Notes under the pieces: model-generated
Databases searched by the model: none
Seen by the model: only the letters and a program-made list of their open reading frames with translations
What the model was told of the DNA's origin: nothing
NCBI GenBank assembly: GCA_016278325.1
Contig: JADQCB010000034.1
Span: forward strand, 105,052-169,051
Reading direction: 5' to 3'
From: Actibacterium sp.
Lineage (GTDB): Bacteria; Pseudomonadota; Alphaproteobacteria; Rhodobacterales; Rhodobacteraceae
DNA: 64,000 nt
Position numbers and translations under genes: made by a program
Part shown: positions 37,254-46,340 of the stretch, in pieces
Layout: the number at the start of each line of letters is the position of its first letter
How positions within the stretch are numbered: the stretch's first letter is position 1

Positions 37254-40200
37254 CTATTCGGCGACGTGCAGGCTGCCATAGGGTGGACGCTCGCCCTTTT
37301 CCAGCGCGTCGAGGCGTTTGCGCAGCGCGTCGATCTGTTCATGGCTCTCGCGCAGATCTGCGGTCAGGTCCTGCGGGCTCGATGTCTCGGGCTCGTCTTC
37401 CTTGCGACCGACGAAGCGTCCGAACACCCGGCCCAGCAGATTCTGCAGGTCGTCCATGATCAGATAGAAGGACGGCACCACCACGAGGCTGAGCACCGTC
37501 GAGACGATGATGCCGCCGATCACCGCGGTTGCCATCGGCGCGCGGAACGTGCCGCCCGCGCCCACTCCCAGGGCCGAGGGCAGCATCCCCGAGGACATGG
37601 CGATCGAGGTCATGATGATCGGACGGGCGCGCTTGTGCCCGGCCTCGATCATCGCCTCGATCCGCGAAAAGCCGCGGCGCCGCATCTCGATGGCGAAATC
37701 GACCAGAAGGATCGCGTTCTTCGTCACGATGCCCATCAGCATCAGTATACCGATCAGAACCGGCATGGACACGGCACTTTCGGTCAGGATCAGCGCCGCC
37801 GCCACGCCGCCGATGGCCAGCGGAAGCGACAGCAGGATGGTAAAGGGCTGGATCACGCTCTTGAACAGCAGGATCAGCACCGTCAGCACCAGCATCAGGC
37901 CGAAGATCATCGCGTTCACGAAGCTTTGCATCAACTCCTGCTGAACCTCGGCATCGCCGGATTCGGCAACGGTGACCGACGCGGGCAGTTCCACCTCCGA
38001 GACGAGTTCCTGGAACCGCGCGGTGGCGCGGCCCAGCGGGACGCCGGGCGGCAGGTTGGCGCCGATGGTCACGATCCGCTCGCGGTTCTTGCGCTCGATC
38101 GTGTTGGGCCCCTGGCCGAGGGAAATGTCGGCCACGGCCTGAAGCGGCACCGCGCCGCCGTTTGCGGTCGGCACCTTGAGGTTCGCGATCGCATCCAGAT
38201 CATTGCGTAGCGACGTGTCCAGCCGCACCCGCACCGGCACCTGGCGATCGTCGATCGACACCTTGGCAAGCGCCGACTCGACATCGCCGATCGTGGCCAC
38301 GCGCACGGTTTCCGCGATCTGGCGGGTGGTCACGCCCAGCCGCGCGGCGCGGTCGGCAAGCGGGGTGATCTGCACCTCGGGCCGGGGCAATGCGCCTTCG
38401 GCCGAGACATTGGCCAGCAAGGGATCGCCCCGCAGATGCGATTCCAGCGCCGCCGCCGCCTTTTCCAGATCGGCTTCGTTCGACGACAGGATGCTGTAGG
38501 TCATGTCGCGCTGGCCGCGGTCGTTAAGCTTGAAGGCCCGCAGATCCGGGATCACCGCCAGCCGGTCGAAGATCTCGGCCTCGATATCGCTTTGCGGACG
38601 TGTCCGGGCGTCGGTCTGCGGTTCGGGCAGATAGGGCCCGATCAGCGGCAGGTTCTGTGCCACCTCGGCCAGCTTGAAAAGCAGCGTCTCGTCGAGAGGC
38701 TCGAGCAGCACGGTGACCGAGGCGCGGCGCACGTCCATTTCGCCGGTGGGCGAGGCACCGCCCAGGACGAAGACATTCTTCACCCCCTTGATGGGCCGGA
38801 TGAGTTCGCGCATCCGCCGGGTGACATCGCTTGTATCGTCCAGCGTCGCGCCGGGGGGCAGTTCGACGCTGATCTGCACGCGCGAGACATCCTCGGACGG
38901 GATGAAACTGCCGGGAATCCGCAACATGAAAAAGACCGAAACGGCCAGAACACCGATTGCCGCCAGCATGGTCAGATACCGAAGCTTCAGGGTCCGGCGC
39001 ACGAACCACACATATCCGCGCATCAGCGCGCCATCGCGGCGTTCTTCCTCGGCGGCGTCCTTCTCGCTCATGAAATAGGCGGCCAGCATGGGCGTTATCA
39101 GGCGCGCCACCAGAAGCGAAAAGATCACCGCGATCGCCACGGTCAGGCCGAACTGCCGGAAATACTGCCCCGGAATGCCGGGCATGAAGGAGACGGGCAC
39201 GAAAACGGCGACGATGGTCGACGTGGTGGCGATGACCGCCAGCCCGATCTCGTCGGCCGCGTCCATGGCCGCGCGATAGGGGCTCTTGCCCATTCGGATG
39301 TGGCGGGCGATGTTCTCGATCTCGACGATGGCGTCATCCACCAGGATGCCGGTGGCCAGCGTGATTGCCAGGAAGCTGACCAGGTTCAGCGAAAACCCGA
39401 GCATGTCCATCACATAGAAGGTCGGGATCGCCGACAGCGGCAGGGCCAGCGCGGTGATGATCGTGGCGCGCCAGTTGCGCAGGAACAGGAAGACCACCAG
39501 CACCGCCAGGAACGCGCCCTCCATCAGCGTGTGCAGTGCCGCTTCGTAATTGCCCCTTGTATAGGTCACGGTGTCGTCCACCTTGGTGATCGACACATCC
39601 GGGTTGGCCGCGCGCACCTCGTCCAGCCTGGCGTTCACCGTGTTGGCGACCGTCACCTCCGACGCGCCCTTGGCCCGGAACACGCCGAAGGTGACCACCG
39701 TCTCGCCCTCGAAGCGCGAGAAGGATCGCAATTCGGCATGGGTGTCCTCGACCGTGCCCAGCTGGTCGAGCTGAACGAAACGCCCCCCGCCCAGGGGGAT
39801 TGTCGTCGCGGCCAGGCGATCGGCGGTGGAGGCATCGCCCAGAACGCGGATCGTCTGTTCCTGCGATCCCAGTTCGCTGCGCCCGGCGCCGAGATCTGCG
39901 TTCACGGCGCGCAGCTGCGCGCTGACCTGGGCCGCCGTGACGCCATAGGAAGACAGTTTGACCGGGTCCAGCGACACGATGATTTCGCGGTCGGCACCGC
40001 CATAGCGGTCGACGCGGCCAATGCCCGTCTCGCCCTGGAGGGCGCGCTTGATCTTGTCCTCGACGAACCAGGACAATTGTTCGAGCGTCATGTTGGGCGA
40101 AGAGACCGCGAAGGTCATGATCGCCTGCCCTTCGACATCGACGCGCGATACGATCGGCGTTTCCGCCTCGCCCGGAAGCTCGCCCAGAACCCGGTCGATG

Positions 40201-40532
40201 GCATCCTTGGTGTCCTGCACCGCCTTGTCGGTGGCCACCTCCATGCGGAATTCGACGGCGGTGCTGGACATGCCGTCGCTGATCGTCGAGGTGATGTTCT
40301 TGACCCCGGTTATCCCGGCAACGGCGTCCTCGATCTTCTTGGTGATCTGCGTTTCCATCTCGGACGGCGCCGCGCCGGGCTGCGCCACGCGGATCGAGAC
40401 GATGGGCACGTCGATATTGGGAAAGCGCGTGATCGGCAGCGTGTTGAACGATTGCCAGCCCAGCACCAGAAGCATGAAAAATGCCAGAAGCGGCGCGATG
40501 GGGTTCCGGATCGCCCAGGCAGAGAAATTCAT
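37254..40532 (-). CDS. RND efflux pump inner-membrane permease
   Basis: A 1092-aa proton-driven exporter of the AcrB/hydrophobe-amphiphile class. Twelve transmembrane segments, two large periplasmic loops; the proton-relay acidic pair is in GILVDDAIVEIENI (helix 4, about residues 405-418). The C-terminal tail (about 1045-1092) is a charged heptad-like stretch (QIDALRKRLDALEK), longer than in AcrB. GTG 40535 is in frame, but GAGGA is 7 bases from ATG 40532, so the latter is preferred. It follows its adaptor by 10 bases; no outer-membrane channel gene is adjacent. Confidence 0.93.
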   Translation of the reverse strand: MNFSAWAIRNPIAPLLAFFMLLVLGWQSFNTLPITRFPNIDVPIVSIRVAQPGAAPSEMETQITKKIEDAVAGITGVKNITSTISDGMSSTAVEFRMEVATDKAVQDTKDAIDRVLGELPGEAETPIVSRVDVEGQAIMTFAVSSPNMTLEQLSWFVEDKIKRALQGETGIGRVDRYGGADREIIVSLDPVKLSSYGVTAAQVSAQLRAVNADLGAGRSELGSQEQTIRVLGDASTADRLAATTIPLGGGRFVQLDQLGTVEDTHAELRSFSRFEGETVVTFGVFRAKGASEVTVANTVNARLDEVRAANPDVSITKVDDTVTYTRGNYEAALHTLMEGAFLAVLVVFLFLRNWRATIITALALPLSAIPTFYVMDMLGFSLNLVSFLAITLATGILVDDAIVEIENIARHIRMGKSPYRAAMDAADEIGLAVIATTSTIVAVFVPVSFMPGIPGQYFRQFGLTVAIAVIFSLLVARLITPMLAAYFMSEKDAAEEERRDGALMRGYVWFVRRTLKLRYLTMLAAIGVLAVSVFFMLRIPGSFIPSEDVSRVQISVELPPGATLDDTSDVTRRMRELIRPIKGVKNVFVLGGASPTGEMDVRRASVTVLLEPLDETLLFKLAEVAQNLPLIGPYLPEPQTDARTRPQSDIEAEIFDRLAVIPDLRAFKLNDRGQRDMTYSILSSNEADLEKAAAALESHLRGDPLLANVSAEGALPRPEVQITPLADRAARLGVTTRQIAETVRVATIGDVESALAKVSIDDRQVPVRVRLDTSLRNDLDAIANLKVPTANGGAVPLQAVADISLGQGPNTIERKNRERIVTIGANLPPGVPLGRATARFQELVSEVELPASVTVAESGDAEVQQELMQSFVNAMIFGLMLVLTVLILLFKSVIQPFTILLSLPLAIGGVAAALILTESAVSMPVLIGILMLMGIVTKNAILLVDFAIEMRRRGFSRIEAMIEAGHKRARPIIMTSIAMSSGMLPSALGVGAGGTFRAPMATAVIGGIIVSTVLSLVVVPSFYLIMDDLQNLLGRVFGRFVGRKEDEPETSSPQDLTADLRESHEQIDALRKRLDALEKGERPPYGSLHVAE

Positions 40533-40542
40533 CACGATATCC

Positions 40543-41718
40543 TCAGTTCGAAACCGCCGCCGGGGCGGTCGCGGCCATCACCGGATTGATTCGATCGCCA
40601 TCGCGCACGAAGGCCCCGGCCTTGGTGACCACCAGATCCCCGGGGTTGAGCCCCGATGTCACCTCGACCAGGCCATTTTCGCGAATGCCGGTCTCGATCC
40701 CGACGCGCCGGACGGTCCCGTTCTCAACCTTCATGACGCTGGTCGTTGCGTTGTCACCGCCGATGGCCGAGACGGGGATTGCCGGCGCCTCGTGCCGGGC
40801 GACGATCACCGAGACTTCGGCGAACATGCCCGAGCGCACCTGCGCCGGATCGTCGATGCTGACATGCACCTTGCCCAGCCGGGTCTGGGGGTCGATCACC
40901 GGTTCGACCAGCCGCACCGTGCCCGAAATCGGCTGCGCCCGGCCCTCGACGGAAAGTTCGGCCTTCTGCCCCGGTTCCAGCCGCAAGGTATCCTCTTCGG
41001 CGACATCGGCGACAAGTTCCAGCTTGCCATCGCGGATCAGCGTGAACATCGGCGCCCCCGCGGCCGAGGCGATCGCCCCCACCATCGCGTTCTTTTCGAC
41101 CACCAGGCCCGCCACCGGCGCCTCGATCCGGGTGCGCTTCAGCTTCAGCTGAACATCGGCGACGCGGCTTTCGGCCACCTCGCGCTGCGCCTGCGCGGCA
41201 ACCAGCCCCTGTTGTGCGGCCTTGACCGCGGCATCGGCGGCCTCGAACCGCGCATCCGCGCTGTCCGCGGCGGCCTGGGTCGCCGCGCCGCGTCGGGCCA
41301 GTTCGTCGGTGCGCTGCTTGGTGCGCAGCGCATCCCTGCGATTCGCCTCGGCCTGCACCAGCTGGGCGCGGGCCTGGGCAATCGCCGCCTCGGCACCGGC
41401 GACCTGCGCCTTCGCTTCGTTCAGGGCCAGGTCCAGCGCGCTTTGCGAAAGCCGCGCCATCACCTGGCCGGCTTTCACCCTGTCCCCGAGATCCACGGCA
41501 ATGCTTTCGATCGCCTGCCCCTCGATCTGCGGCTGGATCAGGACCCGTTCGACCGGCGCAACAAAGCCCGAGCCCTGAACGCGGGCGGTCAGGGCATGGG
41601 TCTCGACCCTGGACACGGTGATCGCGGGAAGCGCCTCGTCCGGCGCCTGCTGTGCGGTTCCGCTGACGGCCGTGAGCAACAGGAATGTTGCGGCGAGAAT
41701 CGGAAAACGGAAATCCAT
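40543..41718 (-). CDS. RND efflux periplasmic adaptor (membrane fusion protein)
   Basis: A 391-aa protein linking the RND pump to an outer-membrane channel. Signal peptide 1-24 (ending GTAQQ) without a lipobox Cys, so it is probably held by the signal or is soluble. Two lipoyl-like halves (about 55-90 and 170-210, the second with RTRIEAPVAGLV) flank an Ala/Gln-rich coiled-coil hairpin (about 95-165); a beta-barrel and membrane-proximal domain follow. It lies 3 bases after the tetR gene and 10 bases before the pump gene. Confidence 0.92.
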   Translation of the reverse strand: MDFRFPILAATFLLLTAVSGTAQQAPDEALPAITVSRVETHALTARVQGSGFVAPVERVLIQPQIEGQAIESIAVDLGDRVKAGQVMARLSQSALDLALNEAKAQVAGAEAAIAQARAQLVQAEANRRDALRTKQRTDELARRGAATQAAADSADARFEAADAAVKAAQQGLVAAQAQREVAESRVADVQLKLKRTRIEAPVAGLVVEKNAMVGAIASAAGAPMFTLIRDGKLELVADVAEEDTLRLEPGQKAELSVEGRAQPISGTVRLVEPVIDPQTRLGKVHVSIDDPAQVRSGMFAEVSVIVARHEAPAIPVSAIGGDNATTSVMKVENGTVRRVGIETGIRENGLVEVTSGLNPGDLVVTKAGAFVRDGDRINPVMAATAPAAVSN

Positions 41719-41721
41719 CGA

Positions 41722-42354
41722 TCAGCCCCTTGCCTGTAAAATCCTGCCGTCGTCGTCTTTCGGCGCGAGCCCGCCCAGAAGCAGGTCGACGATCGTGAGC
41801 GCCAGGTCATCAAGCCGCGGTTCGGCGCCGCCGCCCGGCGCGGCCGACCGGCATTGCCCGTGTTTCGCCAGCCCCTGAACGATCATCACGATCATGTGCG
41901 CGTGCGGGCGAAAACGATCCTCGGCCTGCGCGGCGGTCAGGTTGTATATACGCGCGAAGATCGAAATCAGATGAGAAACGACCGCTTCTTCCATTTGCGC
42001 AAGCAGCCGGGCCAGTTCGGGGCGGCGCAGGCTGGCGGCCTCGATCTCGGCCAGGATGCGGCAGTCGTCAGGTTCTTCCAGACGGCGGCGCACGATATCC
42101 TTGAGCGTCTCGGTCGGCGCCGTCGAATCCATGACGACGGTGAATTCGTCGGCCACCCGGTCAAGCTCTCGCTCGACGATGGCGGCGATGATCGCGTCCT
42201 TCGACGGGAAATAGCGATAGAAATTTCCCGCGCTCATACCGGCGGCGCGGGCCAGGTCCTGCATCGACGCGCCCTCGAACCCCTTGGCGGCGAATACCGA
42301 TTTGACGCTGTCGAGGATCTCGACGCTGCGGGCCGGTGTGGCGAGGTCTTTCAT
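41722..42354 (-). CDS. TetR-family transcriptional regulator
   Basis: A 210-aa repressor-type protein. The N-terminal helix-turn-helix (about 15-60) has GASMQDLARAAGMSAGNFYRYF (shown in part: MSAGNFYRYFPSKD). The ligand domain follows. ATG 42354 is chosen; a 51-codon upstream extension has no ribosome site. It is the first gene of a tetR-adaptor-pump operon with only 3 bases to the adaptor gene, so it likely represses its own operon through the palindrome at 42391. Confidence 0.92.
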   Translation of the reverse strand: MKDLATPARSVEILDSVKSVFAAKGFEGASMQDLARAAGMSAGNFYRYFPSKDAIIAAIVERELDRVADEFTVVMDSTAPTETLKDIVRRRLEEPDDCRILAEIEAASLRRPELARLLAQMEEAVVSHLISIFARIYNLTAAQAEDRFRPHAHMIVMIVQGLAKHGQCRSAAPGGGAEPRLDDLALTIVDLLLGGLAPKDDDGRILQARG

Positions 42355-42390
42355 GCTGTCCCCCGGGTGACGTTGACGCGGAGAAGATGA

Positions 42391-42406
42391 GAATGAACGA
42401 TCATTC
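42391..42406. promoter_or_regulatory. candidate TetR operator
   Basis: A palindrome GAATGA-ACGA-TCATTC, perfect in its 6-bp arms, 37 bases upstream of the tetR start codon. AT-rich palindromes with TGA-ACG-TCA character are typical TetR/AcrR operators. Location fits autorepression of the efflux operon. Confidence 0.65.
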
Positions 42407-42586
42407 AGCAAGTCTGTGTTACAGAAACGTGATGAATGGCAAGGGGTTTTCCAGAAAAAATCGAACCTTTCCGAAGAAAACCGAAAGCTGTGCCCGGGAA
42501 ATGGCACGCTTTGCCTGGCCGCTCAGGCCAGGTGCCACCGCGTCGGCGCGGCATTCATGTCGTTGGAAAGGGGGCTGCGGGCGCTT

Positions 42587-43363
42587 TTATGTTTCGCTGG
42601 AAAAGGCGGCCAGCCAGCCCAGGCCGTCGCCGGTCCGGCCAGAGCGGGGCTTGTATTCCGCACCGATGGGCCGGTCATAGCCCATTTCGCCCAGTCTGTG
42701 CAGCAGCCAGCGGAAATCGACCTCGCCGGCGTCGGGTTCGCCCCTGTCCGGCACGGCGGCGATCTGGATATGCCCGATGATCGGCAGATGCGTCTCGATC
42801 CGCCGGGTCAGATCGCCCTGCATGATCTGGGTGTGGTAGCAGTCGAACATCAGTCGCAGGTTCTGCCGATCCATCTCGGCGATGATGTCGGCGGCCTGTT
42901 CCACCTCGCTCAGGTGATAGCCGGGAACGTCGCGATGATTGATCGGCTCGATCAGGATGGTGATGCCATGCGCCGCCGCAAGATCGCAGGCAAAGCCCAG
43001 ATTGGCGTGATAGATCGCCCGGGCGGCGGGCCCGCCATCCGTCCTTCCGGCCATCACATGCACGGCCCCCGCGCCGATCGCCGCGGCATAGTCAACCGCG
43101 CGGGTAATCTCGGCGCGCGCTTCCTGTTCGCGGTCGGGCAACGCCGCCAGCCCGAAATCGCCGGCCGACAGATCGCCGGGCAGGGTGTTCAGCCCCAGCA
43201 TCGAGAGGCCGGTTTCGCGCAACGCGGCGGCGACATCGGCCGCGTCGAACTTATAGGGAAAATGACACTCGACCGCGTCGAACCCGGCCCCGGCGGCGGC
43301 GCGGATCGCATCGGGCAGGTCCATCTCGGTGAACAGGAAACCCAGGTTTGCAGAAAATTTCAT
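42587..43363 (-). CDS. otnI: 2-oxo-tetronate isomerase (hydroxypyruvate isomerase family)
   Basis: A 258-aa TIM-barrel of the xylose-isomerase/AP-endonuclease-2 type, start MKFSANLGFLFTEMD, with IEPINHRDVPGYHL and LMFDCYHTQ as in Hyi/OtnI. In the tetronate pathway it converts 2-oxo- to 3-oxo-tetronate. Its start overlaps the otnC stop by ATGA; a GTG three codons up is less likely. Sequence alone cannot divide OtnI from hydroxypyruvate isomerase; the neighbouring otnC, otnK and ltnD decide. Confidence 0.88.
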   Translation of the reverse strand: MKFSANLGFLFTEMDLPDAIRAAAGAGFDAVECHFPYKFDAADVAAALRETGLSMLGLNTLPGDLSAGDFGLAALPDREQEARAEITRAVDYAAAIGAGAVHVMAGRTDGGPAARAIYHANLGFACDLAAAHGITILIEPINHRDVPGYHLSEVEQAADIIAEMDRQNLRLMFDCYHTQIMQGDLTRRIETHLPIIGHIQIAAVPDRGEPDAGEVDFRWLLHRLGEMGYDRPIGAEYKPRSGRTGDGLGWLAAFSSET

Positions 43364-44007
43364 TCGTCCCACTCGACCTCGAATTTGGTGACTACATCGC
43401 GAATCTGTTCCGGCGTCAGCATGACCGGGTTGGCGCCACGCAGCAACAAGGCCAGCTTGGCGGTTTCCTCCAGCTCTTCGACGGCATAGACAGCCGCCTC
43501 GAGCTCCTTCGCCGCGACGACCGGGCCGTGATTGGCCAGCATCACAGCCGAGCGGCGCCCGGCCAGCCCGCGCAGGGCCGTGCCCGTTTCGGGATCGCCG
43601 GGCCGGAAATAGGGCAGCATCCGCACCTTGCCCAGCCGCATGATGGAATAGGCCGTCAGCGGCGGCAGCATGTTGTCGGGGTCGGTATCGGGCAGCATCG
43701 ACAAGGCGACGGAATGGGTGGAGTGAAGATGCACAACCGCGCCGGCGCTGCGCCGGGTTTCGTAGAAGGCGCTGTGCAGCGGCATTTCCTTGGTCGGGCG
43801 GTCCCCCTCCACATGGCGCCCCGCCGCATCGAAGCGGGACAGCCGCGCCGGGTCCAGCCGCCCGAAACTCGATCCGGTGGGCGTGACCAGCAGCCCGCCA
43901 TCCTCGGTCCGGGCAGAGATGTTGCCCGAGGCTCCGCCGGTCAGCCCGCGCTCGAACATCGACGCGGCCCAGCGGCAGATTTCCTCGCGCAGGCGGGTGT
44001 CCTTCAT
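43360..44007 (-). CDS. otnC: 3-oxo-tetronate 4-phosphate decarboxylase (class II aldolase family)
   Basis: A 215-aa protein of the class II aldolase/adducin fold. The zinc site shows in VVHLHSTHSVAL (His-x-His) and MLANHGPVVA; GGASGNISAR and TPTGSSFG form the substrate loops. In the OtnC family it splits 3-oxo-tetronate 4-phosphate to DHAP and CO2. ATG 44007 overlaps the otnK stop. The larger open frame beyond it is in another gene's shadow. Confidence 0.88.
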   Translation of the reverse strand: MKDTRLREEICRWAASMFERGLTGGASGNISARTEDGGLLVTPTGSSFGRLDPARLSRFDAAGRHVEGDRPTKEMPLHSAFYETRRSAGAVVHLHSTHSVALSMLPDTDPDNMLPPLTAYSIMRLGKVRMLPYFRPGDPETGTALRGLAGRRSAVMLANHGPVVAAKELEAAVYAVEELEETAKLALLLRGANPVMLTPEQIRDVVTKFEVEWDE

Positions 44008-45257
44008 TGCAGATCCTCTGCCAGCCTCGCGGCGGCCTTTTCGAAAAAATCCTCGGCCCCGAAATTTCCGGACTTGAGGGCCAGGACCAGGTCCTCGCCC
44101 GCCCGCATCGCCGGCACGCCGGGGTCGATCTCGGGGCCGATGCGAAGGGAATCGAGCGTCAGCCCCTCGACGACCGCGCCCGAGGTTTCGCCACCGGCGG
44201 TGATCAGGCGGGTCACGCCCCCCGCGACGAGGTGCCGGGCGGCCTCGGCGAACAGCGCCTCGAGCTTCGCGGCAATGGTCTCCGTGCCGAAACGGCGCTG
44301 CGCGGCGGCAACCACCTCGGGATCGGCCGACGAATAGGCCAGCGGCAACCCGTCCTGCGCGAGGCACCATTCGGCGACGCTCTGGCCTGTCACCGCGCCG
44401 GCCATCACCGCTTCGGCGGTGATTTCCAGGGCCGGGTTGTGTTCGCGGTGCCGGGCAACCTGTGCACGTGTCGCCCCCGAGCACGAGCCCGACAGGATCG
44501 CCGCCGGGCCGGCCTGGCCGCGCCAGGCGGCGGCATTGCCGGCCAGCAGCCCCTTTGCCGCGAAATTGCCCGGCAGGCCCATCGCGATCCCCGAGCCGCC
44601 GGTCAGCAACGGCAGGTCATCCGCGGCCCGGCCCAGGGCCACCAGATCGTCGTCGCGGATCGCATCGGTGACGATCAGGCGATGACCGGCGGCGTCCTCG
44701 TCGGCCAGGCGTTTCGCGATCGCGCCCGGTCCGGCGAAGACATCGGCCGCCGGCACATGCCCGACGCTGCCGCGCGACTGGCGCGCCAGCCAGCGGCGGA
44801 TGTCGGAATCGGTCATCGGCGTCAGCGGGTGGTGCTGCATCCCGCTTTCGTTCAGCAGGCGGTCGCCGACAAAGAGATGCCCCTGATAGATCGAGCGGCC
44901 GGTGGCCGGGAAGGCGGGGCAGACGATCACCTGGCGCGCTTCCAGCGCATCGGCCAATGCCTCGGCCACCGGGCCGATATTGCCCTCGGGCGTGGAATCG
45001 AAGGTCGAGCAATACTTGAACAGGAATTGCCGGCACCCCTGCGCGCGCAGCCAGTCCAGCGCCTCGAGCGACAGGCGCACGGCCTCTGCCACCGGGATCG
45101 AGCGGGATTTCAGCGCGACGATCCCGGCCTCGACATCCGCCGCCGCCGGGCGGTCGGGTACGCCGACATATTGCACCGTCCGCATCCCGCCCTTCAGCAG
45201 CGTGTTGCCCAGATCGCTGGACCCGGTGAAATCGTCCCCGATACAGCCCAGCAGCAT
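44004..45257 (-). CDS. otnK: 3-oxo-tetronate kinase (four-carbon acid sugar kinase family)
   Basis: A 417-aa kinase of the DUF1537 family: N-terminal sugar-binding domain (1-235; LGCIGDDFTGSSDL at 3-16) and C-terminal nucleotide-binding domain (about 255-410; TAGGETSGAVVEGL). It phosphorylates 3-oxo-tetronate at C4. It is coupled to ltnD (TGATG, one-base overlap) and to otnC (ATGA). The layout matches the characterised L-threonate/D-erythronate degradation sets. Confidence 0.9.
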   Translation of the reverse strand: MLLGCIGDDFTGSSDLGNTLLKGGMRTVQYVGVPDRPAAADVEAGIVALKSRSIPVAEAVRLSLEALDWLRAQGCRQFLFKYCSTFDSTPEGNIGPVAEALADALEARQVIVCPAFPATGRSIYQGHLFVGDRLLNESGMQHHPLTPMTDSDIRRWLARQSRGSVGHVPAADVFAGPGAIAKRLADEDAAGHRLIVTDAIRDDDLVALGRAADDLPLLTGGSGIAMGLPGNFAAKGLLAGNAAAWRGQAGPAAILSGSCSGATRAQVARHREHNPALEITAEAVMAGAVTGQSVAEWCLAQDGLPLAYSSADPEVVAAAQRRFGTETIAAKLEALFAEAARHLVAGGVTRLITAGGETSGAVVEGLTLDSLRIGPEIDPGVPAMRAGEDLVLALKSGNFGAEDFFEKAAARLAEDLQ

Positions 45258-46156
45258 CAGCTTTCCCCCGGCAGTTTCAGGCCCGCGGCCCGTGTGTAGA
45301 CCCGGGTGATCGCCGCATCGTCAACCTCTCCGTCGCCGGCTTCGGCCGCCTTGCGGAACTGCGCGAGCGCGGTTTCGGTGATCGGCACCGGCAGGCCCGC
45401 GCCCTGCGCGATCTGCTGCACGATGCCCAGATCCTTGGGCCAGATATTGACCATCGAGCGCGGGGTATAATCGTTCTCGATCACATGCGGCGCGCGGTTC
45501 TCGAACATCCAGGAGGTTCCGGCCGAGGTCGAGATCACGCCGAGCACCTTTTCCAGGTCCAGGCCCTGCGACAGGGCAAAGGCCAGGGCCTCGCCCATCA
45601 CCGCGATATGTACCCCGGCCAGCAGCTGGTTGACCGATTTCATCGCCGAGCCTGCCCCCGCTTCGGGGCCCAGGCGGTGCACGACTTCGGCCATCGCGTC
45701 CAGCGCGGGGCGGGCCTTGTCGAAGGCAGCGTCGGGCCCCGAGGCCATGATCGAAAGCCGCCCGTCCGCGGCCTTGGCCGCGCCGCCGGAGATCGGCGCA
45801 TCGAGATAGTGCAAGCCCAGCTGTTGCGCCTCGGCGGCCATTTCGCGCGCGAAGGCCGGCGGCACCGTGGCGCAGGAGACGATAACCGCCCCTTTCGGCA
45901 GGTGCCGCGCCCAGCCATCGGGGCCGAACAGGACCGCACGGGTCTGGTCCGCGTTCAACACCACGCAGATCAGGATATCGCTCGCGGCGGCGGCTTCGGG
46001 TTGCGGCGCGGTCTCGCCGCCCTCTGCGACGATTGCGTTCACCCGGGCGGGGTTCAGATCGCTTGCGAAGACGCGAAGCCCGCCTTTCAGAAGCGATCGC
46101 GCCATGCCAAAGCCCATCGAGCCGAGGCCCACGATCGACACCGTTGTTCCGTTCAT
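45257..46156 (-). CDS. ltnD: L-threonate dehydrogenase-type 2-hydroxyacid oxidoreductase
   Basis: A 299-aa beta-hydroxyacid-dehydrogenase-family enzyme. The NAD-binding loop IVGLGSMGFGMA is at 8-19; PISGG and SAMKSVNQLL (catalytic Lys near 172) are the substrate and catalytic motifs. With OtnK-OtnC-OtnI next to it, the likely reaction is oxidation of L-threonate (or a related C4 acid) to the 2-oxo acid. ATG 46156 is chosen over an open 46-codon extension that runs through the promoter palindrome. Confidence 0.87.
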   Translation of the reverse strand: MNGTTVSIVGLGSMGFGMARSLLKGGLRVFASDLNPARVNAIVAEGGETAPQPEAAAASDILICVVLNADQTRAVLFGPDGWARHLPKGAVIVSCATVPPAFAREMAAEAQQLGLHYLDAPISGGAAKAADGRLSIMASGPDAAFDKARPALDAMAEVVHRLGPEAGAGSAMKSVNQLLAGVHIAVMGEALAFALSQGLDLEKVLGVISTSAGTSWMFENRAPHVIENDYTPRSMVNIWPKDLGIVQQIAQGAGLPVPITETALAQFRKAAEAGDGEVDDAAITRVYTRAAGLKLPGES

Positions 46157-46249
46157 TCGTTCTTCCCTGTTCAGAAGGCCCGGCGTGGCGGACGTTTGCC
46201 TGTCCGGCCCGACCCGGGCGGGCGCGACGGCCCCGGCCGGGCCGTGCAG

Positions 46250-46264
46250 GTTCGAGTTTCGAAC
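46250..46264. repeat. inverted repeat in the ltnD promoter region
   Basis: GTTCGA-GTT-TCGAAC, perfect 6-bp arms with a 3-base spacer, beside the GntR-like palindrome at 46266. Both lie about 100 bases upstream of ltnD. It may be a second operator. Confidence 0.4.
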
Positions 46265-46265
46265 T

Positions 46266-46275
46266 TGGTATACCA
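46266..46275. promoter_or_regulatory. candidate GntR/FadR-type operator of the tetronate operon
   Basis: TGGTATACCA, a perfect 10-bp palindrome in a TTGGTATACCAT context. The TGGT...ACCA form is common for FadR-type GntR regulators of sugar-acid catabolism. It lies 110 bases upstream of ltnD. No GntR gene is in the window, so the regulator would be encoded elsewhere. Confidence 0.5.
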
Positions 46276-46300
46276 TAACAAGGCCCCGCCTCAAGGGGCC
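46275..46300 (-). terminator. possible terminator after the HAD gene
   Basis: On the minus strand GGCCCC, a 7-base loop and GGGGCC are followed by TTGTTAT. This is a modest intrinsic terminator 41 bases beyond the HAD stop, ending the FAD reductase-rsmD-HAD run before the tetronate operon. Confidence 0.5.
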
Positions 46301-46340
46301 GGGCCGCGGGCCGTCGACGCGCCAGGCCTTTTCGGGCGGT

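Noticed and set aside
38436..40589. 717-codon plus-strand open frame
   Set aside because: Antisense to the RND pump; no domain.
46240..46270. GGTTCGA-like T-arm of a tRNA
   Set aside because: The bases form a short symmetric inverted repeat; no D-arm, anticodon arm or acceptor stem can be drawn around it.
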